In this document: piece after piece, positions 7,365 to 15,577 of the stretch | Layout of the letters: every line of letters starts with the position of its first letter | Numbering within the stretch: position 1 is the first letter of the stretch | NCBI GenBank assembly: GCA_015478675.1 | Contig: JADMIH010000043.1 | Location: forward strand, 1 to 25,025 | Direction of reading: 5' to 3' | DNA length: 25,025 bases | Source: Chloroflexota bacterium | GTDB lineage: Bacteria > Chloroflexota > Chloroflexia > QHBQ01 > JADMIH01 | Notes under the pieces: generated by a model | What the model was told of the DNA's origin: nothing | Databases searched by the model: none | Seen by the model: the letters and a program-made list of their open reading frames with translations, nothing else | Position numbers and translations under genes: made by a program

Positions 7365-8246
7365 ATGAAGCTTTCCGTTATCACCGATGAAATCAGCGCC
7401 GATCCGGAGACTGCTATCGAGCTTGCCAGGGAATGGAGCGTGCCTGCCATCGAGTTGCGGGGGATCGGCGAGCAGCGTTACCCCAACGTTTCTGATTTCT
7501 GGAAGGTGCGCGTCCCTGAACTGGTCAGGGAATCGGGGCTACAGGTGGCGGCATTATCCCCCGGCTTATTCAAGATCCCGCTCGCTATGCCCTCTGCCGC
7601 GGAAACTCGTATTTTGCGCTGGGAGGACGCCATGCTCTTTCAGCGGCATGGCAGCGCTGAGGCCCTGGTGCGGTCTCACCTGGAGGAACTGCTACCACAA
7701 ACCATAGCGGCAGCCCTATTGCTGGGGAGCGGGGTAATCGTCTGCTTCAGCTTTGACCGCAGCCCCGAGGTCCCGCCCGACGCTGTGGTGCCGGAGGGTG
7801 TGATAGACGTGCTGCGAGATGCCGCTCGACAGGTGGGCGATGCGGGGTTGGCACTTGCTGTCGAGGCCGAACACATCTGCTGGGGCGATACTGGCGCTCG
7901 TACCGCAGAACTGGTGCGCCGCGTGGGGCACCCTGCGCTCGGCATCAATTGGGACCCCGCTAACGCCTTCCGAGCGGGCGAGGATGCGCCGTTTCCAGAT
8001 GGGTATGAGGCGGTGCGCGACCTGGTGCGCCATGTCCACTACAAAGACGCCGCCGTCGACTGGCAGACAGGTGCTCGCCACTTTGTCTTTGAGGGCTCGG
8101 TAGACTGGGCCGGGCAAATCAGGGCGCTAAAGCAGGACGGCTACTCCGGTTACATCTCTGCTGAAACCCACCTCCGGCCCAAGGTCGCGTGCGCTCGGCG
8201 GTCGGTCGAGCGGTTGCGCCAGCTCATTGAAAGTGAGGAATTATGA
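7365..8246 (+). CDS. sugar phosphate isomerase/epimerase, TIM barrel (second of two)
   Basis: This 293-residue protein has the same fold as its upstream neighbour but is clearly a different subfamily. It starts MKLSVITDEISADPETAI, and its metal ligands appear as Glu in AVEAEH, Asp in INWDPANAF, His in VRHVHYKD and Glu in ISAETH. The N-terminal TDEIS motif is common in barrel enzymes found next to Gfo/Idh dehydrogenases. A GAGGAG Shine-Dalgarno precedes the ATG. Its stop overlaps the next start (ATGA at 8243-8246), so it is translationally coupled to the lyase. Two different barrels in one operon suggest two successive conversions, or an epimerase plus a dehydratase/deglycosylating enzyme, as in inositol or keto-glycoside routes (inference). 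Confidence 0.85.
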   Translation: MKLSVITDEISADPETAIELAREWSVPAIELRGIGEQRYPNVSDFWKVRVPELVRESGLQVAALSPGLFKIPLAMPSAAETRILRWEDAMLFQRHGSAEALVRSHLEELLPQTIAAALLLGSGVIVCFSFDRSPEVPPDAVVPEGVIDVLRDAARQVGDAGLALAVEAEHICWGDTGARTAELVRRVGHPALGINWDPANAFRAGEDAPFPDGYEAVRDLVRHVHYKDAAVDWQTGARHFVFEGSVDWAGQIRALKQDGYSGYISAETHLRPKVACARRSVERLRQLIESEEL

Positions 8247-9253
8247 CAGCAGCTACAACTACGGGGTCTACAGGACCTACAGCATCCGAAGTAGGCGGCA
8301 TCATCTGCCCCTTGGCTACTCCCCTGGGTGATGCAGAAGACCTCGACGTGCCGGCGCTGCACCTTTTGTTGGACCACCTGCTGCCCGATCTTGACGGTGT
8401 CTTTGCCCTCGGCTCATCAGGTGAATTCGCACTGCTCAAGCCCTCGACGGCAGAACACCTCGTAGACGAGGTTATCGCGCACGTGGGGGGCCGTGTACCG
8501 GTTTATGTGGGCGTTGGTGACACCGGCACAGCCCGGGCGCTGTCTAACCTCAAGCGGCTGACTCGCCCCGGTGTTGATTACGTCGTCGCTTGCAGTTCGT
8601 TCTACTACCCGATAAGCGACCAGGACGCCCTGGCCGGCCACTTCCTGGCGATTGCAGAGGCGTCTCCGCTGCCCGTTATCCTTTACAACATACCCCAAAA
8701 CACGGCTACGCCTCTGGCCCCCGCAACTGCTGCCCGGCTGGCCGAGCACCCGAATATCGTCGGTATGAAAGATAGCTGGGGAGACATGATGCTCCATCAG
8801 GAGTTCCTGGCACTGCGTAGCAGCAAGTTCCACGTGATCCAGGGGCGCGAGCAGTTGGCTGCGGCCGCGCTGTGGCTGGGAGGCGACGGCATTATCTCCG
8901 CCCTTTCAAATTTTGCGCCCGGACTCCTACAGCAGATCGCGGTCGCGGTGCGCGAGGGTGACAGGGCACAAGCTATCGAGGCCCAGCGCGCAGCAACTAC
9001 GCTCGCGCAAGTTTTCGATCAAGGCTACTGGCTGAGTGCGCTTAAGGCCACCCTCGCGGAACTCGGCATCGGAAGTGGCCGGTCGGCAGCGCCCCTGCCC
9101 GTCTGCACCACGGCACAGCGAGCAAACATCCGCCGTATTCTCCAGGCGGCCAATGTAGGAGGAGCAAGCGTGGAGCGGGCGGAGGGCGCAGAGGAGGGCG
9201 CGGGGTCGGAAAGGTCGGTAGGGAGCGGAGTGGCGGGAGGGGGAGCGCGTTGA
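8243..9253 (+). CDS. DapA/NanA-family aldolase or dehydratase
   Basis: This class I (Schiff-base) lyase of the dihydrodipicolinate synthase/N-acetylneuraminate lyase family has 336 residues. It shows GSSGE (57-61, the carboxylate-binding loop), Tyr148 in LYNIPQNT and the Schiff-base Lys176 in VGMKDSWGD. Relatives cleave or dehydrate 2-keto-3-deoxy sugar acids, or condense pyruvate with aldehydes. In this operon it is the likely carbon-carbon cleaving or dehydrating step. The conserved domain ends near residue 308. The last 28 residues are a Gly/Glu/Ala/Ser-rich low-complexity tail encoded by very purine-rich DNA and look like read-through of former intergenic sequence. It overlaps the previous gene (ATGA) and the next (TTGA). 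Confidence 0.87.
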   Translation: MTAATTTGSTGPTASEVGGIICPLATPLGDAEDLDVPALHLLLDHLLPDLDGVFALGSSGEFALLKPSTAEHLVDEVIAHVGGRVPVYVGVGDTGTARALSNLKRLTRPGVDYVVACSSFYYPISDQDALAGHFLAIAEASPLPVILYNIPQNTATPLAPATAARLAEHPNIVGMKDSWGDMMLHQEFLALRSSKFHVIQGREQLAAAALWLGGDGIISALSNFAPGLLQQIAVAVREGDRAQAIEAQRAATTLAQVFDQGYWLSALKATLAELGIGSGRSAAPLPVCTTAQRANIRRILQAANVGGASVERAEGAEEGAGSERSVGSGVAGGGAR

Positions 9254-10092
9254 TCAGGCAAGATAAAGTAGAGCAGGAGGACGTATCCGTCGCAGCCCCG
9301 CCACGACCCAGGCGTACGCGGTCGGTAGCCCGCGACCGTTTCGTCTCCATTGGTCTACCCCTTTTCACCTTCGTTGGCTTGCTGGTCCTGTGGGAAGTGT
9401 TGATCATCCTTTTCAACGTACCTGAGTACATTGTGCCACGCCCCTCGGAGTTCCTGGTAAGGGTCTGGCAAGACCGTGCCCTCTTGTGGACCCATACGCT
9501 CGTAACGGGTGGCGAGGTAATCGTGGGCTTTCTCGCTGCCACGGTGGTCAGCATTCCATTGGCGCTCTTGATTGTATCTGTTTCCCTGCTGGAGCGAGCC
9601 TTTTACCCGGTGATCGTTTTCTTCCAGATCATACCCAAGATTGCAATCGCACCCCTGTTCATCGTGTGGTTCGGCTTCGGGGTCTTTCCGAAGGATTTAC
9701 TGACATTTCTGCTGTGCTTTTTCCCCATCCTGGTAGCAAGCATGAGCGGCTTTCGCGCCCTTGACCCGCGAGTCCTATATCTGACCCGCTCAATGGGCGC
9801 AAGCTGGTGGCAAACCTTCCGGTACGTGCGTATACCTGCCGCGTTGCCGTTTATCTTCTCAGGGCTAAAAGTGTCGGTGGTACTGGCTGTGACAGCGGCC
9901 ATTGTTGCCGAGTTTGTAGGCTCGAATTCAGGTCTTGGCTATCTGCTCCTGCGCGGCTCAAGTTACTTCGACACACAGCTAATCTTTGCCACCCTGGTTG
10001 CCCTGAGTCTCCTGGGCCTGGTATTCAACTACGCCGTGGAGATCCTCGAGCGGTTGATCATGCCGTGGCAGCAGTTCCGCGAGGAGGACTAG
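9250..10092 (+). CDS. ABC transporter permease, SsuC/TauC/NrtB type
   Basis: The 280-residue inner-membrane permease has a basic cytoplasmic N-terminus (PPRPRRTR) and about six helices. The EAA-like coupling motif is visible as LTRSMGASWWQTFRYVRIP, followed by AALPFIFSGLKVS. The stretch PRPSEF near residue 59 and the late AEFVGSNSGLGYLL are hallmarks of the sulfonate/taurine/nitrate importer subfamily. The start is TTG at 9250, overlapping the previous stop (TTGA) and preceded by GGGAGGGGG. It works with the lipoprotein (10187) and the ATPase (11522). This importer class is known for sulfonates, nitrate, aromatic acids and pyrimidine precursors rather than free sugars, which is unusual for a LacI/ribokinase locus. 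Confidence 0.9.
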   Translation: MIRQDKVEQEDVSVAAPPRPRRTRSVARDRFVSIGLPLFTFVGLLVLWEVLIILFNVPEYIVPRPSEFLVRVWQDRALLWTHTLVTGGEVIVGFLAATVVSIPLALLIVSVSLLERAFYPVIVFFQIIPKIAIAPLFIVWFGFGVFPKDLLTFLLCFFPILVASMSGFRALDPRVLYLTRSMGASWWQTFRYVRIPAALPFIFSGLKVSVVLAVTAAIVAEFVGSNSGLGYLLLRGSSYFDTQLIFATLVALSLLGLVFNYAVEILERLIMPWQQFREED

Positions 10093-10143
10093 ATGTAGCC
10101 ATGTTTTGTAAAGGTCGGAAACCAGAGGTCACACTCGTTACGG

Positions 10144-10179
10144 GTAAGCAAGTTACGCAACTTCATCTTACATAAGGAG
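10144..10179 (+). promoter_or_regulatory. hairpin directly before the Shine-Dalgarno of the binding-protein gene
   Basis: A two-part stem pairs GTAAG (10144-10148) with CTTAC (10167-10171) and AAGTT (10150-10154) with AACTT (10159-10163) around a 4-base loop. It is followed by the Shine-Dalgarno AAGGAG (10174-10179), 7 bases before the ATG. It may protect the 5' end of a processed message for the abundant binding protein. Confidence 0.4.
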
Positions 10180-10186
10180 ACTGAAA

Positions 10187-11383
10187 ATGATATCCAGATC
10201 GAAAGCAAAGTCCAAATTACTCGGAGCGGTCACAATTGCCTTTTTGGTGCCACTGTTGGCTGCCTGCGGTGGAACCGCTGACACTCCCACAGTCCAGCTG
10301 CAGCCCACAGCTACTCAGGGAGCGAGCCAGCCTACGGATACGGGGACAGGGACAGGAACAGGGCTGGCCACTCAGGCCCCAACCGCGCCGGGGGCCGGGC
10401 AACCAACGGATACAGCGCAGGCTGCCCAGGCTACACCCTCGGCCTCTACCGGGACCACCGGCACCCAGTCCGCAAAGCTTATCCTCAACTTCCTGGCCGG
10501 TGGGCCTCAGGCCGGCTTCATGTACGCCAAGAAGCTCGGCTACTACACTGACGCGGGCATTGACCTGACGATTGAGGAAGGCAAAGGCTCCGCTACGACC
10601 GCCCAGCAAGTAGCAGCGGGCCAGGCCGAGTTCGGCTACTCCGATGCGCCTTCTGTTATGTCTGTGCGCGTCAAAGGCGGGCCGGTAACGGTGGTCGCAC
10701 CGATACTTCAGACCAACGGCTTCGCTATAATCTCGCTCAAAGAGAAAAATATTACTAAAGTCTCCGATCTGGTCGGCAAGACGCTGGCTGTGCAGCCCGG
10801 CACCGCGCAGACCGCCCTCCTCGACGCGGTCTTTCTCTCCAACAACGTTGACAAGTCGAAGGTGACTATCGTGAACCTGGACCCTTCCGCGCTGAACAGC
10901 TCGTTGCTTCAGGGCAAGGTAGACGCGATCCTGGCGGGCGCGGACTTCCAGGGCGTGCAGATTACCGACCTCGGCAAAGAGATCAACGAGATCTTCTATA
11001 AAGACGCGGGTGTGCCGACAGTAGGGCTATCGATCATCACGCGCGATGAGATTGTTCAGAACAACCCGGACCTGGTATCCCGCTTTGTAGCGGCGTCCCT
11101 CAAGGGCTGGGATGCCGCCCGTAAGAACCCCGACGCTGCGGCCGCATCCGTAGTTGAGCAGTTTGTATCTGGCAACAAGGACGAAATACTGAAGCAGCTC
11201 AAGGTAGACCTGGGGCTGGTCTGTGCCGCGAACGCCAAAACGTTCGGAGCAGTGCCTGAAGCCAACTGGTCTGCGACTTACGACCTGCTCACCAAGTACC
11301 AGGGCCTTCCCACCACCAAGCCGGTGACTGACTACTACACAACCAAGTTCATCCCGGCGGACGCTCCAACCTGCCCCCAGTAG
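10187..11383 (+). CDS. NMT1/THI5-like (SsuA-type) substrate-binding lipoprotein
   Basis: At 398 residues it has a signal peptide with lipobox LLAAC (Cys27), a Thr/Gly/Gln/Pro-rich linker of about 65 residues (including TGTGTGTG), then a two-lobed NMT1/THI5-like binding domain. The domain shows FLAGGPQAGFMYAKKLGYY, EEGKGSATTAQQVAAGQAEFGYSD and DLVGKTLAVQPGTAQ, typical of solute receptors for SsuBC/TauBC-type importers. The protein would be anchored outside the membrane and hand substrate to the permease encoded upstream. The Shine-Dalgarno AAGGAG is strong. The linker is longer than in Gram-negative homologues and fits a lipoprotein spanning a thick envelope. Ligand class is not determined. 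Confidence 0.9.
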   Translation: MISRSKAKSKLLGAVTIAFLVPLLAACGGTADTPTVQLQPTATQGASQPTDTGTGTGTGLATQAPTAPGAGQPTDTAQAAQATPSASTGTTGTQSAKLILNFLAGGPQAGFMYAKKLGYYTDAGIDLTIEEGKGSATTAQQVAAGQAEFGYSDAPSVMSVRVKGGPVTVVAPILQTNGFAIISLKEKNITKVSDLVGKTLAVQPGTAQTALLDAVFLSNNVDKSKVTIVNLDPSALNSSLLQGKVDAILAGADFQGVQITDLGKEINEIFYKDAGVPTVGLSIITRDEIVQNNPDLVSRFVAASLKGWDAARKNPDAAAASVVEQFVSGNKDEILKQLKVDLGLVCAANAKTFGAVPEANWSATYDLLTKYQGLPTTKPVTDYYTTKFIPADAPTCPQ

Positions 11384-11420
11384 CGCAGGGAATGGTGCAT
11401 GGTTCAATGTATGTCGGGCA

Positions 11421-11484
11421 AGGGGGAAGGGAGCGTATGGGAGAGAGGCTAGTGATGGCCGGTGCCCACCTCTCTCCTTCCCCT
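11421..11484. repeat. long imperfect palindrome between binding-protein and ATPase genes
   Basis: GGAGAGAGG (11440-11448) pairs perfectly with CCTCTCTCC (11469-11477). GGGGAA (11423-11428) can pair with TTCCCC (11478-11483) after a one-sided bulge of 11431-11439. The loop is 20 bases. There is no U-run after it, so it is not a simple terminator. It probably stabilises the upstream message or partly attenuates the downstream gene, giving more binding protein than ATPase (inference). Confidence 0.55.
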
Positions 11485-11521
11485 CATTCGCCGGCCGCTG
11501 CCGATGCGAGAGTGAGATGCG

Positions 11522-12337
11522 ATGATGCAGGAAGTAGACAAACCGCTGTCCCAGGTCGGAATCGCCGGGGCGCGCATCGAGGGTCATGGCGTATCCAAGA
11601 CATATGTGACCAAAGAAGGCGAGTTCCAGGCGCTCACACCTATAGACTTTGCGATCGAAGCGGGAGAATTCGTCACTATTATCGGACCGAGCGGCTGCGG
11701 AAAGAGCACACTCATGCTGATGGCTGCCGGACTACTACCCGTAACCTCTGGCAGCATCGTGGTAAACGGCAAGGTCCTGACACAGCCCTTGACCGACATC
11801 GGCGTAGCGTTTCAGGACCACCTGTTGCTGGACTTTCGCACAGCCGAAGCCAATATCCTTTTACAGGCCCAGGTTCGAGGCATGCCGATGCAGGCCGCGC
11901 GTGAGGAAACTCGGAGGCTGCTCAAGCAGCTCGGACTCGATAAAGCGAGCAATCGCTATCCGCGGCAGCTTTCCGGCGGTATGCGCCAGCGCGTGTCACT
12001 GGCCCGCGCGCTGATCCACGACCCAAGCGTACTGATGATGGACGAGCCATTCGGTGCGCTCGACACTATCACTCGTACGCAGATGCGCCATGACCTGGAA
12101 CTGCTCTGGATGGAAAAGCGCAAGACTGTGCTCTTTATCACGCACAGCGTCGAAGAGGCGATCGGCCTCTCGGACCGGGTGCTGGTCATGTCACCGAGTC
12201 CCGGCAGGATAGTGGAGGAGATACGTATCGAGCTACCCCGCCCCCGACCTATCGAGCTAGGCATCGAACAGAGCTTCGTAGGCTATGCCGACCGCGTATA
12301 CGAGATCTTCCGCGAGCTTGGCGTGCTGATGTTTTGA
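11522..12337 (+). CDS. ABC transporter ATPase, SsuB/TauB/NrtD type
   Basis: The 271-residue ATPase has Walker A GPSGCGKST (55-63), Q-loop Gln98, signature LSGGMRQRVSLARA (from 150), Walker B LMMDEP (171-176) and switch His208 in FITHSVEEA. The length and the end of the protein fit the nitrate/sulfonate/taurine ATPase group. It energises uptake with the permease at 9250 and the lipoprotein at 10187. The gene is 138 bases after the lipoprotein gene, with a hairpin in the gap. Two adjacent ATG codons (11522, 11525) could serve as start. No strong Shine-Dalgarno is seen; GAGAGTGAGA is the nearest purine run. Confidence 0.92.
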   Translation: MMQEVDKPLSQVGIAGARIEGHGVSKTYVTKEGEFQALTPIDFAIEAGEFVTIIGPSGCGKSTLMLMAAGLLPVTSGSIVVNGKVLTQPLTDIGVAFQDHLLLDFRTAEANILLQAQVRGMPMQAAREETRRLLKQLGLDKASNRYPRQLSGGMRQRVSLARALIHDPSVLMMDEPFGALDTITRTQMRHDLELLWMEKRKTVLFITHSVEEAIGLSDRVLVMSPSPGRIVEEIRIELPRPRPIELGIEQSFVGYADRVYEIFRELGVLMF

Positions 12338-12353
12338 TGAAAGGTCCTCACTG

Positions 12354-13322
12354 ATGCGCGTGCTGATCACCGGGGCCGCAGGCTTTCTCGGGTCGCACCT
12401 GGCTCGTCGCCTCCTCGCCCTCAATCACTCGGTCCTAGCCTACGATCAGGTCCCGGTTCTACTCGACAGCGAAGGCACCGGCGATGCCCCCGACCAAGAA
12501 GCAGCAAGAGCCGGAGCGGGCTTCACCGCCATACAAGGCTCTGTCACCGATCAGGATGGGCTGGCAGAGGTGCTGAAGACGCACCGCATAGACGCTATCG
12601 TGCATCTAGCAACGTTGCTGACCGACGCCTGCGCTGCCGATCCGGTAGCGGGGGTGACGGTGAACAGCGTCGGCACGGCTGCGGTCTTTGAGGCGGCCTG
12701 GAGAGCGGGCGTACGCAGGGTCGTCTTCGGTTCGTCGGTGGCGGGGATCGGGCAAGCCGCGGGGCCCGCACCTGGGGACAGAGTGGCCTTCAGCCCTACC
12801 AGCGTGTATGGCGCTACGAAAGCCTTTGGAGAGTTACTCGCAGGCGCACTTCGTGTCCAGCGGCCAGAGCAAGAGCTAATCGGGCTACGCTTCGGGTGGA
12901 TTTACGGACCTGGCCGAGTACGCGGTTGGAACGCTCTTCACAGGGTAATAGAGTTGTTTGCGCTGGAGAGTGCAGAGGTCCCATATCCTGACTACGACCG
13001 GCCCAACGACTGGACCTATGTGGACGATGCGGTCGCGGCGGTAGTGCTATGCCTCCACTCGCCGCGTCCCAGCGTGCCCGCTTACAACGTCCCTGGCGCA
13101 CATCGCCGCGTGCAGGAGGCAGTAGCTTACCTCCAGCGGCTCTCTCCCACCTCCCTGCCCGTACCCTACCAGGCGCAGTTGCCCCTGGACGCCTGGGACT
13201 TCCGCCTCGACCATATAGCGCAAGAGGCGGGCTACCAGCCCAGGGTCGGCCTCGAGGAGGGGCTGGATCGAACAGTGGCGGCGATCCGCCGCGAGCATGG
13301 GCTACCGCCGCTAGGCAGCTAG
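12354..13322 (+). CDS. NAD-dependent epimerase/dehydratase (extended SDR)
   Basis: This 322-residue extended short-chain dehydrogenase has the Rossmann motif GAAGFLG (7-13) at its N-terminus, Ser127-Ser128 and the catalytic pair Tyr152/Lys156 in VYGATK. Downstream it shows RFGWIYGPG and WTYVDDAV, as in UDP-sugar epimerases and uronate or sugar dehydrogenases. Reactions known for the family are C4 epimerisation, dehydration or oxidation to a lactone; which applies here is open. A small AAAGG Shine-Dalgarno precedes the ATG and the gap to the ATPase gene is 16 bases, so it belongs to the operon. It probably oxidises or epimerises the imported sugar before the isomerases act (inference). Confidence 0.85.
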   Translation: MRVLITGAAGFLGSHLARRLLALNHSVLAYDQVPVLLDSEGTGDAPDQEAARAGAGFTAIQGSVTDQDGLAEVLKTHRIDAIVHLATLLTDACAADPVAGVTVNSVGTAAVFEAAWRAGVRRVVFGSSVAGIGQAAGPAPGDRVAFSPTSVYGATKAFGELLAGALRVQRPEQELIGLRFGWIYGPGRVRGWNALHRVIELFALESAEVPYPDYDRPNDWTYVDDAVAAVVLCLHSPRPSVPAYNVPGAHRRVQEAVAYLQRLSPTSLPVPYQAQLPLDAWDFRLDHIAQEAGYQPRVGLEEGLDRTVAAIRREHGLPPLGS

Positions 13323-13355
13323 TATAAGCCACGAATACAGGGGGGAGAGAACAAG

Positions 13356-14324
13356 ATGGACGCACATCAGATACGTGTCGGACTGGTGGGGGCCGGAAAC
13401 ATAGCGCAGGTGGCCGAACTGCCTGCCCTTGCCGCAGAGCCTGGGGTAAGGATCGCGGGCGTGGTGACCCAGGTTCCCGACAACGCCTACCGCAATATGG
13501 AGCGCTGGCCGATAGAACAAGTCTATAGCTCCTCGGAGGAGATGATCGGGGAGGCTCGCCTCGATGCCCTCTTTGTCCTTACACCCAAATACAACCACAC
13601 CCGCTTTGTCGAGCTAGGACTGTCTTCCGGCCTCGACGTTTTTTGTGAGAAGCCCCTATCCACCTCCCTCGAGGAGGCGCGACACGTCGCCGATCTCGCC
13701 GACCAGACGGGGCGATTGCTCATGGTCGCCTTTAACCGCCGTTATGCGGAAGTGTATAAGACCGCTCGCCGGCACTTTGGCGAGGGCCACCCGCAGTTTT
13801 GCGTCGCTCAGAAGAACCGCACCGGCTCCGAGTACCGGGCGACGCTTGAGAACGCAATCCACATGATAGACTTGCTGAGGTGGTTCTGTGGCGAAGCAGA
13901 GCAGGTAACAGCGCACACCATTGCGCCTGACCCCTACCAGGAGGACGGCACGATGGCGCTGATTCGCTTCAACACCGGCGCAATCGGCACGCTGGTTGCT
14001 GCCCGCACCGCCGGCGAGTGGGACGAGAGGCTGGATGCCTACGGCGGCGCTACCAGCGTGCGTGTCACCGCGCCTGACACGGTAGCTACCAGCGCCGGTG
14101 GTGAAACGCGAATCGTGGAGATGAGGCCGCGGGCTTTCGGGTGGGCGCAGGCTACTACTACCATGGGTTTCGCCCCTGAAGTACATCACTTCATCGAATG
14201 TGTTCGCGAGCGCAGGCAGCCCCTGACCGACGGTCGCGAGGCGGTTCGCACTCAGGAACTGGTCGAGGAGATATTGCGGCAAGCGGGCCTGCCCCTGGAA
14301 GACCACCCCGACGTGCGGCGGTAG
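13356..14324 (+). CDS. Gfo/Idh/MocA-family sugar oxidoreductase
   Basis: The 322-residue NAD(P)-dependent dehydrogenase has the Rossmann motif GLVGAGNIA (9-17), the conserved EKP (98-100) whose Lys contacts cofactor and substrate, and an IHMIDLLRWF segment with His169 and Asp172 in the catalytic region. Relatives oxidise sugar or inositol hydroxyls to ketones (IolG, glucose-fructose oxidoreductase, 3-keto-glycoside-forming enzymes). A strong purine-rich Shine-Dalgarno (GGGGGGAGAG) precedes the ATG. In combination with the two barrel isomerases it resembles inositol and keto-sugar catabolic loci. Substrate not assignable. Confidence 0.87.
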   Translation: MDAHQIRVGLVGAGNIAQVAELPALAAEPGVRIAGVVTQVPDNAYRNMERWPIEQVYSSSEEMIGEARLDALFVLTPKYNHTRFVELGLSSGLDVFCEKPLSTSLEEARHVADLADQTGRLLMVAFNRRYAEVYKTARRHFGEGHPQFCVAQKNRTGSEYRATLENAIHMIDLLRWFCGEAEQVTAHTIAPDPYQEDGTMALIRFNTGAIGTLVAARTAGEWDERLDAYGGATSVRVTAPDTVATSAGGETRIVEMRPRAFGWAQATTTMGFAPEVHHFIECVRERRQPLTDGREAVRTQELVEEILRQAGLPLEDHPDVRR

Positions 14325-14391
14325 GGGACCTATTAGCCCCTGTTATCTCCTATTAACCATTATTCGATTCTTTTGTATTGGAGTAAATGCT

Positions 14392-15426
14392 ATGACACAG
14401 CTCAAAGTTGGTATCTACTTGCCGAGTTTTGCATACCCGGAGGACGGTATTAACCATGCAGAGCGGCTGCGCACCTGGATTGTGCGCGCAGAGGAACTGG
14501 GCTTTGAGTCGCTCTGGGTCACCGACCATATGCTGCCCGCCCGGGAAATGTACGCGCGCCCCTGGCTCGAACCGCTGGCGACACTGGCCTTTGCCGCGGC
14601 GCTCACCCATCGTGTGCTTCTGGGACCGGGCGTCCTGCTCTTACCGCTAAGGCAACCAGTTGTACTCGCCAAGGAACTCGCCAGCATACAAGCCCTTGCA
14701 CGCGGGCGTTTCATACTGGGGGCAGGCACAGGCTGGTCTCCCGCCGAGTTTGCGGCAGTGGGTGCAAAACGTAGCGAGCGGGGCCGCCGAACAGACGAAA
14801 CGCTAGAGATAGTACGCCGCCTGCTACGAGGCCAAAAGGTAACTTATCGAGGCTCGTTCGTGTCATTGGAAGACCTCGAGATCGAACCCTCCCCTATCGA
14901 GATGCCTGTGTGGATCGGAGGCGGGAGTCAGGCTGCTGATGAGCACTCGGTTGAAAAGCCAGTAATGCACCCGCAAGTGGCCCGCCGTATCGCCAGTGCG
15001 GATGGCTGGTTCAGCAGGCCATCCGCACCACCTGAGGAGATAGCCAGCGATTGGCTCCAACTGCAACCGTACCTGGCAGAAGCGGGCCGCTCACCGGACG
15101 ACCTGGTCATCGGGCACGGACAATGGCTGCATCTGACGGAGGAGGACAACCACGGTCGTGCCGTACACATTCAGCACGAGATAGCAACGCAGATTGTCAG
15201 CTCGCACCGACCACCTGAGCTACTGGAGCGCTACTATCTATTCGGCACCCTCGATGAGGTGGTGGAGTCATGCCGCATACGAGCAGAGATCGGCGTGGAG
15301 CACCTAATCATACACCCATACACCGACGATCCTGCCCAATTGGAACTGTGGGGCAGCGCCCTATTGCCTCGCCTCAAAGCCATCGAGGTTAAAAAGCCTG
15401 CGGTGTCAGTCGGCCAACGGCAGTGA
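14392..15426 (+). CDS. luciferase-like (LLM) flavin/F420-dependent oxidoreductase
   Basis: This 344-residue TIM-barrel protein of the bacterial luciferase superfamily begins KVGIYLPSF. It continues with ELGFESLWVTDHM, ALTHRVLLGPGVLLLPLRQPV, LARGRFILGAGTGW and MPVWIGGGS, the pattern of the F420-dependent group. F420H2- or FMNH2-dependent members reduce or monooxygenate small substrates; SsuD, which releases sulfite from sulfonates, is a distant relative. It is last in the operon, 67 bases after the dehydrogenase, with GGAG 8 bases before the ATG. No flavin reductase is encoded in the window, which slightly favours F420. An insertion around residues 185-205 (after GGGSQ) interrupts the usual spacing. 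Confidence 0.85.
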   Translation: MTQLKVGIYLPSFAYPEDGINHAERLRTWIVRAEELGFESLWVTDHMLPAREMYARPWLEPLATLAFAAALTHRVLLGPGVLLLPLRQPVVLAKELASIQALARGRFILGAGTGWSPAEFAAVGAKRSERGRRTDETLEIVRRLLRGQKVTYRGSFVSLEDLEIEPSPIEMPVWIGGGSQAADEHSVEKPVMHPQVARRIASADGWFSRPSAPPEEIASDWLQLQPYLAEAGRSPDDLVIGHGQWLHLTEEDNHGRAVHIQHEIATQIVSSHRPPELLERYYLFGTLDEVVESCRIRAEIGVEHLIIHPYTDDPAQLELWGSALLPRLKAIEVKKPAVSVGQRQ

Positions 15427-15557
15427 GTACGAAGATCTCGACGGCAGGTAGCTCTTCCAGGGGCAGCGCAAGTCCTACGGCCGCCAAACGAGTATCCGGA
15501 GCCCGAAGAAGGGGGCACCATAAACGACAGCCGGACCGCTTACATGCTTGGGGAGCG

Positions 15558-15577
15558 CGCCTAAGTAGCTTGACCAG
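15558..15577 (+). repeat. imperfect 20-bp direct repeat, left copy
   Basis: CGCCTAAGTAGCTTGACCAG matches the copy at 17926-17945 at 16 of 20 positions. It also forms a bulged dyad with CTGGTTAGGCG (15587-15597), so it looks like a worn insertion-sequence end. The two copies flank the graveyard and the methyltransferase gene. The rest of 15427-15668 holds nothing else I can name. Confidence 0.4.
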
